A DNA stretch of 46,494 bases from Ruminococcus sp. (GTDB lineage: Bacteria > Bacillota > Clostridia > Oscillospirales > Acutalibacteraceae). Shown one piece after another: positions 1-8,647 of this stretch (the first letter of the stretch is position 1; each line of letters opens with the position of its first letter). Position numbers and translations under genes: made by a program. Where the stretch lies: contig JAFRBX010000037.1 in NCBI GenBank assembly GCA_017404665.1, forward strand, positions 1 to 46,494, given 5' to 3'. The notes under the pieces were generated by a model, which worked only from the letters and a program-made list of their open reading frames with translations, searched no databases and had not been told where the DNA came from.

Positions 1-201
1 GCGTTTTGAATAATCTGTTTTCCAGATTACTTTAGATGTAAATTTACATCTGTAATTTCTTGAGTACTCTTTGTGTCTCCACAAATGCTCTCAAAGTAAT
101 TACGGGTTATCTTCTTCGTTGTTTAATTTTCAAGGTCCTTTTGCCGACGTTTTTAAGTTCGGGTTTTATTACAGCCCTGTAATCTCTCAACGCTCAGCGT
201 A
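1..201 (-). other. Leader of a probable rRNA operon (16S lies beyond the left edge)
   Basis: Read on the minus strand, this is a gene-free transcript leader below a very strong promoter. At 121-140 it carries the motif CCTTGAAAATTAAAC, which resembles the antitermination/boxA-containing text found before and between rRNA genes in Clostridia. Further along the transcript are stem-loops at about 62-96, 34-51 (a perfect 18-bp palindrome) and 11-29, as expected of rRNA processing stems. The mature rRNA itself is not in the window, so the identity rests on the motif and promoter strength. A tRNA operon leader is the main alternative. Confidence 0.6.
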
Positions 202-207
202 AGTCAT

Positions 208-290
208 ATTATATTCTATTCACACCCGTTTGTCAAGAAGAATTTTCAATTTTTTTAAAAAAATTTGAAATTCTTATTTTGCTTATCAAC
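208..290 (-). promoter_or_regulatory. Strong sigma-A promoter with AT-rich UP element
   Basis: On the minus strand, -35 TTGACA (231-236) and -10 TATAAT (208-213) are both perfect consensus with a 17-bp spacer. Upstream, 237-290 is A/T tracts resembling an UP element. Transcription would start near 201 and run left into the rRNA-type leader. Between this promoter and the next gene (291-511) I see only AT-rich DNA with a short inverted repeat (ATCAAGC/GCTTGAT, about 313-349). Confidence 0.8.
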
Positions 291-511
291 AGGCGCAAAA
301 TAACGCTTACTAATCAAGCAGGGAATCAATCGCAAAAAAGCTTGATTGATAAGCGGTTTCGGAATATATTATTACCGACGCGTGTTATTTTATACCATAT
401 TTTTATTTCAAGGTCATGATCTAATTTGAAATGTAACAAATTTGTAACTTCATTCAGCTTATTTTGTGGTATTATTATTATATTACATATATATAGTGTA
501 TGAGGTGCGAT

Positions 512-1126
512 ATGGATCAATTTGTGATTACGATCGGCAGACAGTTTGGGAGCGGAGGACGTTCCGTCGGCGAAAAGCTCGCAGAAAAGCTAGGCGTTTC
601 CTTTTATGACAAGGAGCTCATTTCACTGGCTGCAAAAGAAAGCGGAATGAGTCCCGAGGTGTTTCAGGATGTTGATGAGAAGGCGGCGAACAGTCTTCTC
701 TACTCACTGTCGATGGGCATGTACAGCTTTGGAAACGGATTCTCGGCGATGGGAGATTTACCCGTCAACGACAAGCTGTATCTATTGCAGCATAAAATCA
801 TCAAAGAGATCGCCGACAAAGAAAGCTGCGTCATCGTCGGACGATGCGCGGATTACGTATTGCGCGGCAATCCGAAATGCGTCAACATCTTTATCTACGC
901 AAATATGGCGTTCAGAAAAGAACAGAGCATCAAGAAGCACGGGATTGACGCCCAGCGTGCCGAACACATCATTACTAAGACAGACAAAAGCAGAGCTAAC
1001 TATTACAGCTTTTACTCCGGTCAGAAATGGGGCATGGCGGAAAACTATGACCTGTGCATCGATTCTTCCAAACTGGATGAGGATAAGATCGTCGATCTGA
1101 TCGCGGGATATATACGCATGAGATAA
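512..1126 (+). CDS. Cytidylate kinase-like family protein
   Basis: A 204-residue protein starting MDQFVITIGRQFGSGG. It has a nucleoside-kinase P-loop variant (GRQFGSGGRSVGEKLAEKLG) and, mid-protein, the CVIVGRCADYVL segment typical of the cytidylate-kinase-like family (PF13189), common in Clostridia. It probably phosphorylates a nucleotide, but the family is distinct from the housekeeping Cmk and its substrate is not established. The ATG at 512 is preferred over the in-frame ATG at 500 because GAGGTG at 502-507 is positioned as its ribosome binding site. The gene stands alone and is followed by strong hairpins. Confidence 0.8.
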   Translation: MDQFVITIGRQFGSGGRSVGEKLAEKLGVSFYDKELISLAAKESGMSPEVFQDVDEKAANSLLYSLSMGMYSFGNGFSAMGDLPVNDKLYLLQHKIIKEIADKESCVIVGRCADYVLRGNPKCVNIFIYANMAFRKEQSIKKHGIDAQRAEHIITKTDKSRANYYSFYSGQKWGMAENYDLCIDSSKLDEDKIVDLIAGYIRMR

Positions 1127-1129
1127 CAT

Positions 1130-1157
1130 AACACCGGCGTGATGATACGTCGGTGTT
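1130..1157 (+). terminator. Hairpin terminator after the kinase-like gene
   Basis: Inverted repeat AACACCG...CGGTGTT begins four bases after the stop codon. The following T content is modest. A second small hairpin (GGGAGG/CCTCCC, 1174-1192) comes next. Confidence 0.55.
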
Positions 1158-1232
1158 ATTCATTAGATTAACAGGGAGGAGAAATCCCTCCCGATTCTAT
1201 CTTTCTTTAAGCTTATTTGTCCTTATCTGCAC

Positions 1233-1270
1233 GCAGTGATCGGTTCAAATCACTGCTTCTTTATTGTTTT
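1233..1270 (+). terminator. Hairpin terminator, shared by convergent genes
   Basis: GCAGTGAT and ATCACTGC form a perfect 8-bp stem (1233-1256) followed on the plus strand by TTCTTTATTGTTTT. The stem overlaps the stop codon (1250-1252) of the convergent minus-strand DUF2974 gene, so it may also slow transcription coming the other way. Confidence 0.65.
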
Positions 1271-2884
1271 ATGCTTGCTCTTGTCTTTTTTGACCTTATC
1301 TTTGAGGCTATGGTACCTTACCGCATATTTCTCATTCGCTTCGATGACAGTGTAGATGATCGCACTGACGCCGTCGATCGCCATCAAGCCGCCCAGCACC
1401 AGCATGAACCACTTGAGCGTTTGGGAGGGGGCTAGGATGATATAAATACCGCAGCCGGTATACAATATACTCTTGACAACGTTCTTCCAATAGGCAAAGT
1501 CGCGTGTCTTGCTCTGTCTGAATTTCAAAAAGCTCTTGTAGGCGACGACAAGCAGCCAACCTCCCGCCATACCGCTGCCCACGATGAACATCGCCTCTTG
1601 CTTGACGAGGATGATGGTGAACAGGGTTGCGATTACCACGAAGATGTACACGCGCGTCCGCTCGCGGACAAAGTTCCATCGGCTCTCATAGAGCTTCTTG
1701 ATGGTATAGCCCAGTTGAAAGGCGACAACGCCGCCAAGCAGGATCGTAATGATGACATGGAAGGCGTATTCGGTGAATATCGCCATCAAGAGTCCCAGCA
1801 CCGTGAAAACGATGCCCTCGATCAGCTGATTAGCGTTGATGAACCGCGCGAGCTTGCCGGTTTTCATCCGCTCGATAAAGTCGCCGAAGAGCGCCTTCTC
1901 GGGAATCTTGGCGACCGCCTTCAGGCTGTCGGATTCCACCACATTCTTGATCAAATCCTCTACCCCGTCAACATCCAGCTTCATGGCGTCGGTATAGGTC
2001 TGAGCACCGCGGGCTTCCGCTGTCGCAAATACGCTGTTGACCAGCGCTTCTCTCTCTGCAGGAGATACATCGGCAATCCATTTTTTTGCCACCTCGTTGA
2101 TCCACTCGCTGCCGGGATCAAAGCCTGATGCAATCTCCATCTGTCCGTGATCGACGCCCCAGCTGACAAGGTCGTGTTCATTGATCCCCTCATAGGAGCT
2201 GGTGACAATCCTCGTGTCCGGTATATCATGGGCAAATATCTTACCGAAGATACAGTACTGAGGCAGAATGACTGTCGTGCGGTCCCTGATTTTATCGATC
2301 AATGTAACGTCGCTGACCTCCGGACAGAGTCCGGGACCGTCGTTGTTATATATATGTTGGATGCGCGAGAGCTTTTGAGCGCCGATATGGCAGGCGCCGT
2401 AAACAGCCAGATTTCCGCCCTTGCTGTGACCGCCGACGATATAGTCCTTTTCCTCTTCGATCACCTTTTCCAGATATCTGACAGCGCTGTTCTGCGCCTC
2501 GGTGATCTTATAGCTCATGACAAAATCCTCTTTCCATCCGACAAGCGAATTGTCCGTGCCGCGGAAAGCGATATAATAAACGTTATCGTACAGATGAAAT
2601 TTCATCGCCGCGAACTGTACGCCCGTGTCGCGGCTGAAGATCTCGGATACATCTGATATCATGAGACTGCCGAAGCGGCGCGAAGCGCATACCGCGCTTA
2701 GGAACGCGTCTGACGAAATGCTGTTGGTGACAGCGCGCTTTACCGCCATCGGTCTGCCCGCGTCCTTCAGCTCAAAATGATAATACGTCAGTGTGCTCAG
2801 GACGATATTGTCCACCTCATTGAACGGCTTTTCGTAAAATGAGAATTCGGCATACCAGCGGATATAATCGGTTATGGAGCTCAT
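1250..2884 (-). CDS. DUF2974 (Mbeg1-like) lipase-fold protein with C-terminal membrane segments
   Basis: A 544-residue protein. The N-terminal ~320 residues match the DUF2974/Mbeg1-like alpha/beta-hydrolase family: AFRGTDNS near 106-113 and the nucleophile elbow GGHSKGGN at 151-158 (Ser154), followed by the NNDGPG segment. The C-terminal third has several hydrophobic stretches, including VFTVLGLLMAIF and tandem segments with glycine-rich ends, so it is probably membrane-anchored. The substrate is unknown; a lipid or ester is inferred from the fold. GGGGGTGAAGT directly precedes the ATG. The gene below on the same strand is TtcA-like, with a REP-like palindrome in the gap. Confidence 0.8.
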   Translation of the reverse strand: MSSITDYIRWYAEFSFYEKPFNEVDNIVLSTLTYYHFELKDAGRPMAVKRAVTNSISSDAFLSAVCASRRFGSLMISDVSEIFSRDTGVQFAAMKFHLYDNVYYIAFRGTDNSLVGWKEDFVMSYKITEAQNSAVRYLEKVIEEEKDYIVGGHSKGGNLAVYGACHIGAQKLSRIQHIYNNDGPGLCPEVSDVTLIDKIRDRTTVILPQYCIFGKIFAHDIPDTRIVTSSYEGINEHDLVSWGVDHGQMEIASGFDPGSEWINEVAKKWIADVSPAEREALVNSVFATAEARGAQTYTDAMKLDVDGVEDLIKNVVESDSLKAVAKIPEKALFGDFIERMKTGKLARFINANQLIEGIVFTVLGLLMAIFTEYAFHVIITILLGGVVAFQLGYTIKKLYESRWNFVRERTRVYIFVVIATLFTIILVKQEAMFIVGSGMAGGWLLVVAYKSFLKFRQSKTRDFAYWKNVVKSILYTGCGIYIILAPSQTLKWFMLVLGGLMAIDGVSAIIYTVIEANEKYAVRYHSLKDKVKKDKSKHKTIKKQ

Positions 2885-2904
2885 ACTTCACCCCCTTATC
2901 TGTT

Positions 2905-2943
2905 CGGTTGAAATTGCCGCGGGATATTTCCCTCGCAATAACA
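2905..2943. repeat. REP-like palindromic repeat, copy A
   Basis: The 39-bp sequence has the pattern CGGTTGAAATTGCC...CCTCGCAATAACA. It is the first of three copies in the window (others at 3895 and 28370) that share both ends with a variable middle. It resembles the widespread family recognisable as GTCATTGCGAGG...GGCAATCTCAACC. It sits between two co-directional genes. Confidence 0.65.
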
Positions 2944-2957
2944 TATTCAATAGTTCA

Positions 2958-3869
2958 TTAACGGCTCTCATTGTAATCTTCTAAAAAATGATGAACCACG
3001 CCGTCCTTTTTATAGGCGATCACGGTATCGACATTGACGTTGTGCATGCTGTTGAAAATGTTCGCCTCTACGCGCGGATTAGTCTTTTTCAGTTCTTGAA
3101 TCAATCTCTTGGTATCCTGCCGCTTGGAATCAGCTGTGCCGGTATCGCACGCCTCGGTGAAGCGGCAGGCGCACTGCAAAAATCGCAGACGGTTATGATC
3201 GCGCCACGCCTTGATATCATTCTCGCGGACATAGTACAGCGGGCGGATCAGCTCCATGCCCTCGTAGTTGGCGCTGTGGAGCTTGGGCATCATCGTCTGC
3301 ACCTGACCGCCCCACAGCATCCCCATCAGGATCGTCTCGATCACATCGTCATAATGATGCCCGAGGGCGATCTTGCTGCAGCCCAGCTCACGCGCTTTTT
3401 TATACAGCCAGCCGCGCCGCATACGCGCGCACAGGTAGCAAGGCGATTTTTCGATTTTATATACCGCGTCAAAGATCGAGACCTCGAACACCGTGATCGG
3501 GATATCCATGATACGCGCGTTGCTTTCGATCATCAGACGGTTGATCGGGTTATATCCCGGATCCATGACAAGGAATACAAGCTCAAAGGGGAACTTATCA
3601 TGCCGCTTGAGCTCCTGAAAGAGCTTTGCCATCAGCATGCTGTCCTTGCCGCCCGAGATACACACGGCGATCTTGTCCCCGGGCTGTATCATATCGAACT
3701 CCACGATCGCCTTCGTAAAGCGATGGAAGATATGCTCCTTGAAGCGGCGGCGACCGGTGATGCTTTGCTCTATCTCGCGTGCGCGCTCCTCACCGGCGCA
3801 GTATTTTCTCAGAAGATCATCCTGTCTATCTATCTGCCGATTGTCAGTCTCGGCAAAGACCTCGTTCAT
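2958..3869 (-). CDS. TtcA/TilS-like PP-loop ATPase (tRNA 2-thiocytidine biosynthesis family)
   Basis: A 303-residue N-type ATP pyrophosphatase. The PP-loop SGGKDS is at 72-77. A CYLC pair (Cys144, Cys147) and a further cysteine pair (Cys233/Cys235) match the three cysteines that hold the 4Fe-4S cluster in TtcA. GHHYDD at 170-175 is the usual adenylation motif. TtcA adenylates and then thiolates C32 of certain tRNAs. Firmicute homologues of this length are TtcA-like and their exact tRNA target is less certain. AGGAGAG seven bases before the ATG supports this start. REP-like repeats lie on both sides. Confidence 0.8.
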   Translation of the reverse strand: MNEVFAETDNRQIDRQDDLLRKYCAGEERAREIEQSITGRRRFKEHIFHRFTKAIVEFDMIQPGDKIAVCISGGKDSMLMAKLFQELKRHDKFPFELVFLVMDPGYNPINRLMIESNARIMDIPITVFEVSIFDAVYKIEKSPCYLCARMRRGWLYKKARELGCSKIALGHHYDDVIETILMGMLWGGQVQTMMPKLHSANYEGMELIRPLYYVRENDIKAWRDHNRLRFLQCACRFTEACDTGTADSKRQDTKRLIQELKKTNPRVEANIFNSMHNVNVDTVIAYKKDGVVHHFLEDYNESR

Positions 3870-3894
3870 CTGCTGCTCTCCTATGTTATTAAAT

Positions 3895-3945
3895 CGGTTG
3901 AGATTGCCACGGGCTTGAACACGCGTGTTCGACCTCGCAATGACA
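3895..3945. repeat. REP-like palindromic repeat, copy B
   Basis: CGGTTGAGATTGCCACGGG...ACCTCGCAATGACA, with the internal palindrome GAACACGCGTGTTC in the middle. It has the same ends as copies A and C. It lies between the TtcA-like start and the stop of the alpha/beta-hydrolase gene. Confidence 0.7.
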
Positions 3946-3949
3946 ATAA

Positions 3950-4894
3950 TCAGGTGTTCGCGAACAAAAAGTCCAGTCCGTACTGTACGGCGATATCAAA
4001 ATCATCTCCCGAAAAACCGTGACCGGCACCCTCTATCAGATGGAACTCGGCGCTGCGGAACAACGCGGCTGCCTCTTCGATGGAGGACGCGGACACCAGC
4101 TGATCGTCCGAGCCCTGAATAATGGTGACGTTACCGATAAAATCGCCCAGACGGCTAACTACATCCACGTTCCACAGATCGCGGGCAAACGCCGCGCCGA
4201 GCTCGTAATCTTCCCCGAAGGACAAAACCTCGGGAACATCCTCGGGGCTTGCGTAACGCGCGGTGATGACCTGCGGCATATACAGCGCGGGATAGTGGAG
4301 GATCATGCCTTTCACGGTGTCGGTATTATCCAGACCGACCATCGTCGCAACCAGTCCGCCCATGCTGCCGCCCTCCAAAAAGACGTTGGAGGTATCGACA
4401 AAGTCCCATGTCAGCGCAGTATCCAATATCGCCTGTAAGTCCGACGCCTCGGTCACCGCGGAATTCTGCATCGGATCGCCGTCACTTTTGTTTTCATTTG
4501 TCGGACGGCTGCCGCCGGGAAAATCGAAGGTATACACGGCAAAGCCCTTCTCGGCGTAGCGCTTGCTGTAGCCCGCGCCTGCTTCATGATTGGATCCCAT
4601 ACCGTGGGCATGGATCACCAGCGGAAATCGCGTTTGACCGTCGATCAGCGGGATATAGGCGACGCCGTAGATGCGGTTGCCGTTGTTCTCACACCATATC
4701 TCGCGGGTCGCATATTCATAGACCGCGTCGGGATCGCGGGTTGGCACGATCGTTTCAGGGGCAATAGTTTCCTCGATCGTTTCCGCAGCGCTTTCTGTTT
4801 GAGCCTGTGTCGCAATGACTTCGTTATTCGCGGAGCAGGCCGTCATCGACAGCACTAACAACAGAGATATCACGATAAAAACTGATTTTTTCAT
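3950..4894 (-). CDS. Alpha/beta-hydrolase lipoprotein
   Basis: A 314-residue protein with a lipoprotein signal peptide (hydrophobic core, then SMTAC with Cys20 as the lipidated residue), so it should be anchored outside the membrane. After a Glu/Thr/Ala-rich linker, the hydrolase domain shows the oxyanion strand HAHGMGSN (95-102), the nucleophile elbow GGSMGG (Ser177), a probable acid at GSDDQ (Asp263/264) and His292 in GAGHGFSG. It resembles dienelactone-hydrolase/S9-like esterases; the substrate is unknown. AAGGTGAGTAT precedes the ATG. Confidence 0.75.
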   Translation of the reverse strand: MKKSVFIVISLLLVLSMTACSANNEVIATQAQTESAAETIEETIAPETIVPTRDPDAVYEYATREIWCENNGNRIYGVAYIPLIDGQTRFPLVIHAHGMGSNHEAGAGYSKRYAEKGFAVYTFDFPGGSRPTNENKSDGDPMQNSAVTEASDLQAILDTALTWDFVDTSNVFLEGGSMGGLVATMVGLDNTDTVKGMILHYPALYMPQVITARYASPEDVPEVLSFGEDYELGAAFARDLWNVDVVSRLGDFIGNVTIIQGSDDQLVSASSIEEAAALFRSAEFHLIEGAGHGFSGDDFDIAVQYGLDFLFANT

Positions 4895-4950
4895 ATACTC
4901 ACCTTAAAATGATCATAATGTTTATTATTATGTGTATTAACTGACCGCCG

Positions 4951-4985
4951 ACCACAAACCACTAACCACTGACCACTGATCACTA
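4951..4985. repeat. Five tandem 7-bp repeats (ACCACTR)
   Basis: The units ACCACAA, ACCACTA, ACCACTG, ACCACTG, ATCACTA run head to tail. The last unit contains the stop codon (TAG on the minus strand) of the TMEM175-like gene. It is probably slippage-prone simple sequence. Confidence 0.7.
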
Positions 4986-5570
4986 TTCCGACTTGCCCTT
5001 ATACAGCCGATCGATCGGGATCAGCATCCACATCATCGCGATCAGCACCGCTATGATCATAGCTGCGGGATACACCGTCGCCGCCAGAACCACACCGATA
5101 AGCTTGATCAGGATATCGGGGATATACTTGGCGCGCATGAACCATGCGTGGCGATGGGAATTGCACTCGGCGATATCCACATGGCACTGGTACAGCGCAA
5201 CAGACAGCCAAAGGTTGGCGAAGGTCACTAACAGCACCGAAACGCCGTAGAGCACCATCGCAAGCTTGCTTGACGGATATGCCGCGACCACGCTCATGCT
5301 GTAGGGGATCCACGAGGTCACGAACAGCAGAATGATCCCCAGCCACACCACCTTTCGGGAAATGATCTGGATATGATGCCATTCGTTGTGCAGATTGATC
5401 CACATCGTGCCCAGCCAGAAAAACGAAAGGATATAGCAGACATAGGTATCGCGCAGGGCGAGCACGCCCTCCACCGTCATCGGGTCGGGCTTGGGCAGCT
5501 CGAGCACCAGAATCGTCATGATGATTGCCAGCACCGCGTCCATGAACGCCGCCAGTCTTTCTTTACCCAT
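4983..5570 (-). CDS. TMEM175-family (DUF1211) ion channel-like membrane protein
   Basis: A 195-residue membrane protein whose first helix, RLAAFMDAVLAIIMTILVLEL, is the signature of bacterial TMEM175 proteins, which form potassium channels in studied cases. Five more hydrophobic helices follow, ending with a short basic tail. An in-frame GTG at 5579 would add three residues but lies inside the ribosome binding site (GAGGTG), so the ATG at 5570 is the better start. The permeant ion here is inferred from family only. Confidence 0.8.
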   Translation of the reverse strand: MGKERLAAFMDAVLAIIMTILVLELPKPDPMTVEGVLALRDTYVCYILSFFWLGTMWINLHNEWHHIQIISRKVVWLGIILLFVTSWIPYSMSVVAAYPSSKLAMVLYGVSVLLVTFANLWLSVALYQCHVDIAECNSHRHAWFMRAKYIPDILIKLIGVVLAATVYPAAMIIAVLIAMMWMLIPIDRLYKGKSE

Positions 5571-5644
5571 ATGTATCACCTCACCGTTAAGTATATCAAA
5601 TCATAATTATGATGGCAAGTGCGAAAAATATTTTTTAGTATCGG

Positions 5645-5673
5645 TTGCTATCGCGGCACAAATGCGTTATAAT
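5645..5673 (+). promoter_or_regulatory. Promoter of the sufCB operon
   Basis: -35 TTGCTA (5645-5650), a 17-bp spacer and -10 TATAAT (5668-5673) place the start near 5680, about 80 nt before sufC. No Rrf2-type (IscR/SufR) regulator gene is adjacent. Confidence 0.75.
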
Positions 5674-5761
5674 GTGTGATGTATGTTAAAAAGGAGCGAT
5701 TTGGATCCCGTTTACCGCGGAAACGACAAGCCGCCCCTACCGATCAAAAAGGAGAATCCCC

Positions 5762-6499
5762 ATGCTGCAAATCAAAAATCTATCTTTCTCTGTCGACGAT
5801 GAAGGCGGAAAGAAAGAGATCATCAAGGATATCAGTCTCGAGATCCCCGACGGCAAGCTGATCGTCATCACCGGCCCCAACGGCGGCGGCAAATCCACCT
5901 TGGCAAAGCTGATCGCAGGTATCGAAAAGCCGACAGCCGGTCAGATCATCTTCAACGGTGAGGACATCACCGGGCTGAGCATCACCGAGCGCGCCCAAAA
6001 AGGCGTCGCCTTTGCTTTTCAGCAGCCTGTCAAGTTCAAGGGTATCCAGGTGCTCGACCTGATCCGGCTGGCGGCAGGCAGAAAGCTGACCGTCGCGGAC
6101 GCCTGCGCGTATCTGTCGCTGGTCGGTCTGTGTGCGAGAGAATACATCAACCGCGAGGTAAACTCCAGCCTTTCGGGCGGCGAGCTGAAGCGCATCGAGA
6201 TCGCGACCGTACTCGCGCGCAAAAGCCTGCTCACGCTCTTTGACGAGCCGGAGGCGGGCATCGACCTGTGGAGCTTCGGCAACCTGATCGAGGTATTCCG
6301 CAAACAGCGCGAGGAGATCGCCGACCGCTCCATCCTGATCATCTCTCATCAGGAACGCATCCTGAATATCGCCGACGAGATCGTCGTACTGAACAGCGGA
6401 GAGATCGAAAAGCAGGGAGCGAAGGACAAGCTGCTGCCCGAGCTCATCGGCACTCCTGCTGCGGTCAAAAACTGTCAGGGAATCAACAGCGAGGTGTAA
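5762..6499 (+). CDS. sufC: Fe-S cluster assembly ATPase SufC
   Basis: A 245-residue ABC ATPase. Walker A is GPNGGGKST (about 39-47), the SufC-type Q-loop segment reads FAFQQPVKFKG, the signature is SLSGGELKR and Walker B is LTLFDEPEAGID. The LSGGE..RIE pattern and the lack of any transporter partner separate SufC from membrane ABC systems. It works with SufB in the cytoplasm on a Fe-S scaffold. AAGGAG lies seven bases before the ATG. The stop codon overlaps the ribosome binding site region of sufB, so the two are translationally coupled. Confidence 0.9.
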   Translation: MLQIKNLSFSVDDEGGKKEIIKDISLEIPDGKLIVITGPNGGGKSTLAKLIAGIEKPTAGQIIFNGEDITGLSITERAQKGVAFAFQQPVKFKGIQVLDLIRLAAGRKLTVADACAYLSLVGLCAREYINREVNSSLSGGELKRIEIATVLARKSLLTLFDEPEAGIDLWSFGNLIEVFRKQREEIADRSILIISHQERILNIADEIVVLNSGEIEKQGAKDKLLPELIGTPAAVKNCQGINSEV

Positions 6500-6501
6500 G
6501 C

Positions 6502-7428
6502 ATGGATCTGAACAACATTCAGCAGTATCTGCTCAAAGAGATCGCCGGTATCGACGGCAATAATCTGACAGGCGCTTTCAATATTCGCTCCGACAGTCTG
6601 TCGATCGGCAGACAATCTACCAAAAATATCGAGATTGTCAGCAAGACAGGCGTCAGCGGCATGGATATCTTCATCAAGCCGGATACCAAGGGCGAGAGCG
6701 TCCACATTCCTGTCGTTCTGACGCAGAGCGGTCTCAAGGAAGACGTTTACAACGATTTTTACATTGGCGACAACGCCGATGTCGAGATCGTCGCGGGCTG
6801 CGGCATCGACAACTGCGGCAATCACGATTCTCAGCACAACGGCATCCACCGTTTTTATGTAGGCAAGAACGCAAAGATCAAATACGTCGAGAAGCATTTC
6901 GGCTCCGGCTCCGGCGCGGGAAAGCGCATCCTCAATCCCGTCACTGAAGTATATATGGAAGAGGACAGCTGCTGCGAGATGGAGATGGTGCAGATCAAGG
7001 GCGTCGATGATACCGAGCGAAAGACGGTCGCCGAGCTGAAGGCGGGCGCGAAGCTGATCATACGCGAGCGCCTGATGACCCACAACGAGCATCGGGCACT
7101 CAGCGACTATGCGGTCGTGCTCAACGGCGACGGCTCCAGCGCTGACGTGGTATCCAGAGGCGTAGCGCGCGATAACTCCTATCAGAAGCTCGATCTGAAG
7201 ATCGTCGGCAACGCCGCGTGCAAGGGTCATACCGAGTGCGACTCTATCATCATGGACGACGGCAAAATCCTAGCGGTTCCGGCACTCGAAGCAAACAGCG
7301 TCGACGCGTCGCTTGTGCACGAGGCGGCGATCGGCAAGATCGCGGGCGACCAGATCATCAAGCTGATGACGCTCGGACTCACCGAAGCCGAAGCCGAGGA
7401 ACAGATCATTAACGGATTTTTAAGATAA
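6502..7428 (+). CDS. sufB: Short SufB/SufD-family Fe-S scaffold protein
   Basis: A 308-residue protein, well short of a typical SufB (~470) or SufD (~420). The C-terminal half carries the beta-helix core with AACKGHTECDSIIM (Cys240, Cys246) and the conserved LVHEAAIGKI (His273). No sufS, sufU or second sufB/D paralogue is beside it, so this is a two-gene minimal SufBC arrangement, like those known from archaea and anaerobic Firmicutes (called SMS in recent phylogenetic work). GAGGTG overlapping the sufC stop serves the ATG at 6502. The only cysteine desulfurase-like gene in the window is 22 kb away and tied to selenium genes. Confidence 0.85.
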   Translation: MDLNNIQQYLLKEIAGIDGNNLTGAFNIRSDSLSIGRQSTKNIEIVSKTGVSGMDIFIKPDTKGESVHIPVVLTQSGLKEDVYNDFYIGDNADVEIVAGCGIDNCGNHDSQHNGIHRFYVGKNAKIKYVEKHFGSGSGAGKRILNPVTEVYMEEDSCCEMEMVQIKGVDDTERKTVAELKAGAKLIIRERLMTHNEHRALSDYAVVLNGDGSSADVVSRGVARDNSYQKLDLKIVGNAACKGHTECDSIIMDDGKILAVPALEANSVDASLVHEAAIGKIAGDQIIKLMTLGLTEAEAEEQIINGFLR

Positions 7429-7447
7429 TATTCCAATATAGAAATAT

Positions 7448-7483
7448 GCCCTCATGAAACGTTTCTGCTTCACGAGGGCTTTT
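7448..7483 (+). terminator. Terminator of the sufCB operon
   Basis: GCCCTCATGAA pairs with TTCACGAGGGC and is followed by TTTT. Confidence 0.75.
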
Positions 7484-7487
7484 CCAT

Positions 7488-7928
7488 TTATTGTTTTTTG
7501 AATGACTTCCATATCGGCAAACCGAACGCAAAACACAGCCATCCACCTGCGCACATGACGCACTGGGCTGCAAAACATATTCCTGTTTCATAATGCAGGA
7601 TCACATCGACAGAAACCGCGATCAGCGTGCAGATGCCGGCGATCAGGGCACCGAACACCGCAAATCCAAAGCCGGTGACAAGCTGTCTCTTTGACAGCAT
7701 ACGGTTGAGCTTACGCACACGCTGCGAAATCAGCACGATAACGCCAATCAGCACAAACAGAGAGGACAGCAGGGTCAGCAAAAAAGTCGTTGAGAGAACG
7801 ATCGTTCCCAGACCGTCGGCGCCGTTTGTCATATACAAAACGATACCGATCAACAGCGCGGCAGCGCCTGCGGCAGACAGCGCCGCATAGAGCTTTAATC
7901 TGCCGTCCGATAGTTTACTGTCGTACAT
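7488..7928 (-). CDS. Hypothetical four-helix membrane protein
   Basis: A 146-residue protein with four hydrophobic segments, two on each side of a basic loop (QRVRKLNRMLSKRQ). I do not recognise a family. A longer in-frame version would begin inside the upstream gene. The ATG at 7928 follows GAGGTGG, which overlaps the flavoprotein stop codon seven bases before, so the two genes form one minus-strand operon. The pairing with a reductase suggests, but does not show, a joint role. Confidence 0.6.
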   Translation of the reverse strand: MYDSKLSDGRLKLYAALSAAGAAALLIGIVLYMTNGADGLGTIVLSTTFLLTLLSSLFVLIGVIVLISQRVRKLNRMLSKRQLVTGFGFAVFGALIAGICTLIAVSVDVILHYETGICFAAQCVMCAGGWLCFAFGLPIWKSFKKQ

Positions 7929-7935
7929 GACCACC

Positions 7936-8553
7936 TCAACGGATGAAATGGGTGAACTCTTTCGGCTCCGCCTCAGGCAGCCCGATCTGCTCCTTACCCA
8001 GCGCAATGCTCTTCATCAAAAAGCTCATGTTTTCTGCCAGCACGCGTACCGTCTGCAGACCCTCTGCGTCCCCGGACGCTTCGCCCTTCTCCCTGCCGTG
8101 GACGCTGTTCCAGTAATAACTGGACGCGATCGGCATGGAGTTGATGGTAAAATACTTGTTCAGCTCGTCAAAGGTTGCGGAAAGTCCTCCCCTGCGCGCA
8201 ACGACAACCGACGCGCCGACCTTCATGCGCTTATCACAGCGGCATGAATAAAACAGCCGATCGAGGAAAGACACCAGCGTGCCGTTAGCGGAGGCATAAT
8301 AGACGGGTGACGCGATCACCAGACCGTCCGCGCTCTCGAACTTCGGCGCCGCCTCGTTTACGGCGTCGTCAAAAACACACTGACCTTTTTTCATGCAGGT
8401 ACCGCAGGCGATATAGCCGCGGATAGCTTTGTTGCCGATCTGCATGGTCTCGACCTCGACGCCGTTTCTGAGAAAAGCCGCTTCCATTTCTTTGAGCGCT
8501 AACGCGGTGTTCCCGCCGACTCTGGGCGAGCCGTTGATCATTAAAACTTTCAT
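7936..8553 (-). CDS. Flavodoxin-like NAD(P)H-dependent FMN reductase
   Basis: A 205-residue flavodoxin-fold protein. It begins KVLMINGSPRVGGNT, the FMN phosphate-binding loop, and has ASPVYYASANGTLVSFLDRLFY, the usual second flavin contact. GTCMKKGQC matches the cysteine segment seen in the multimeric flavodoxin/iron-sulfur flavoprotein group, although the compact full cluster motif is not complete. It likely reduces quinones or small acceptors with FMN. It is first gene of a two-gene operon with the small membrane protein. Confidence 0.8.
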   Translation of the reverse strand: MKVLMINGSPRVGGNTALALKEMEAAFLRNGVEVETMQIGNKAIRGYIACGTCMKKGQCVFDDAVNEAAPKFESADGLVIASPVYYASANGTLVSFLDRLFYSCRCDKRMKVGASVVVARRGGLSATFDELNKYFTINSMPIASSYYWNSVHGREKGEASGDAEGLQTVRVLAENMSFLMKSIALGKEQIGLPEAEPKEFTHFIR

Positions 8554-8647
8554 TTTCTCTACCTTCTTTACAAAGATGATTAATACAATGATATTATATT
8601 ATCTCATAATTATTCTGTCAATGCTTGTTGATGGATCGGAATCAAAA

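Noticed and set aside
1242-1256. tRNA T-loop-like GGTTCAAATC
   Set aside because: It is the loop and stem of a terminator; no acceptor or anticodon arms surround it.
5676-5861. Leader peptide ahead of sufC
   Set aside because: The frame runs into sufC in another phase and shows no leader features; the better signal is the sufC ribosome binding site.
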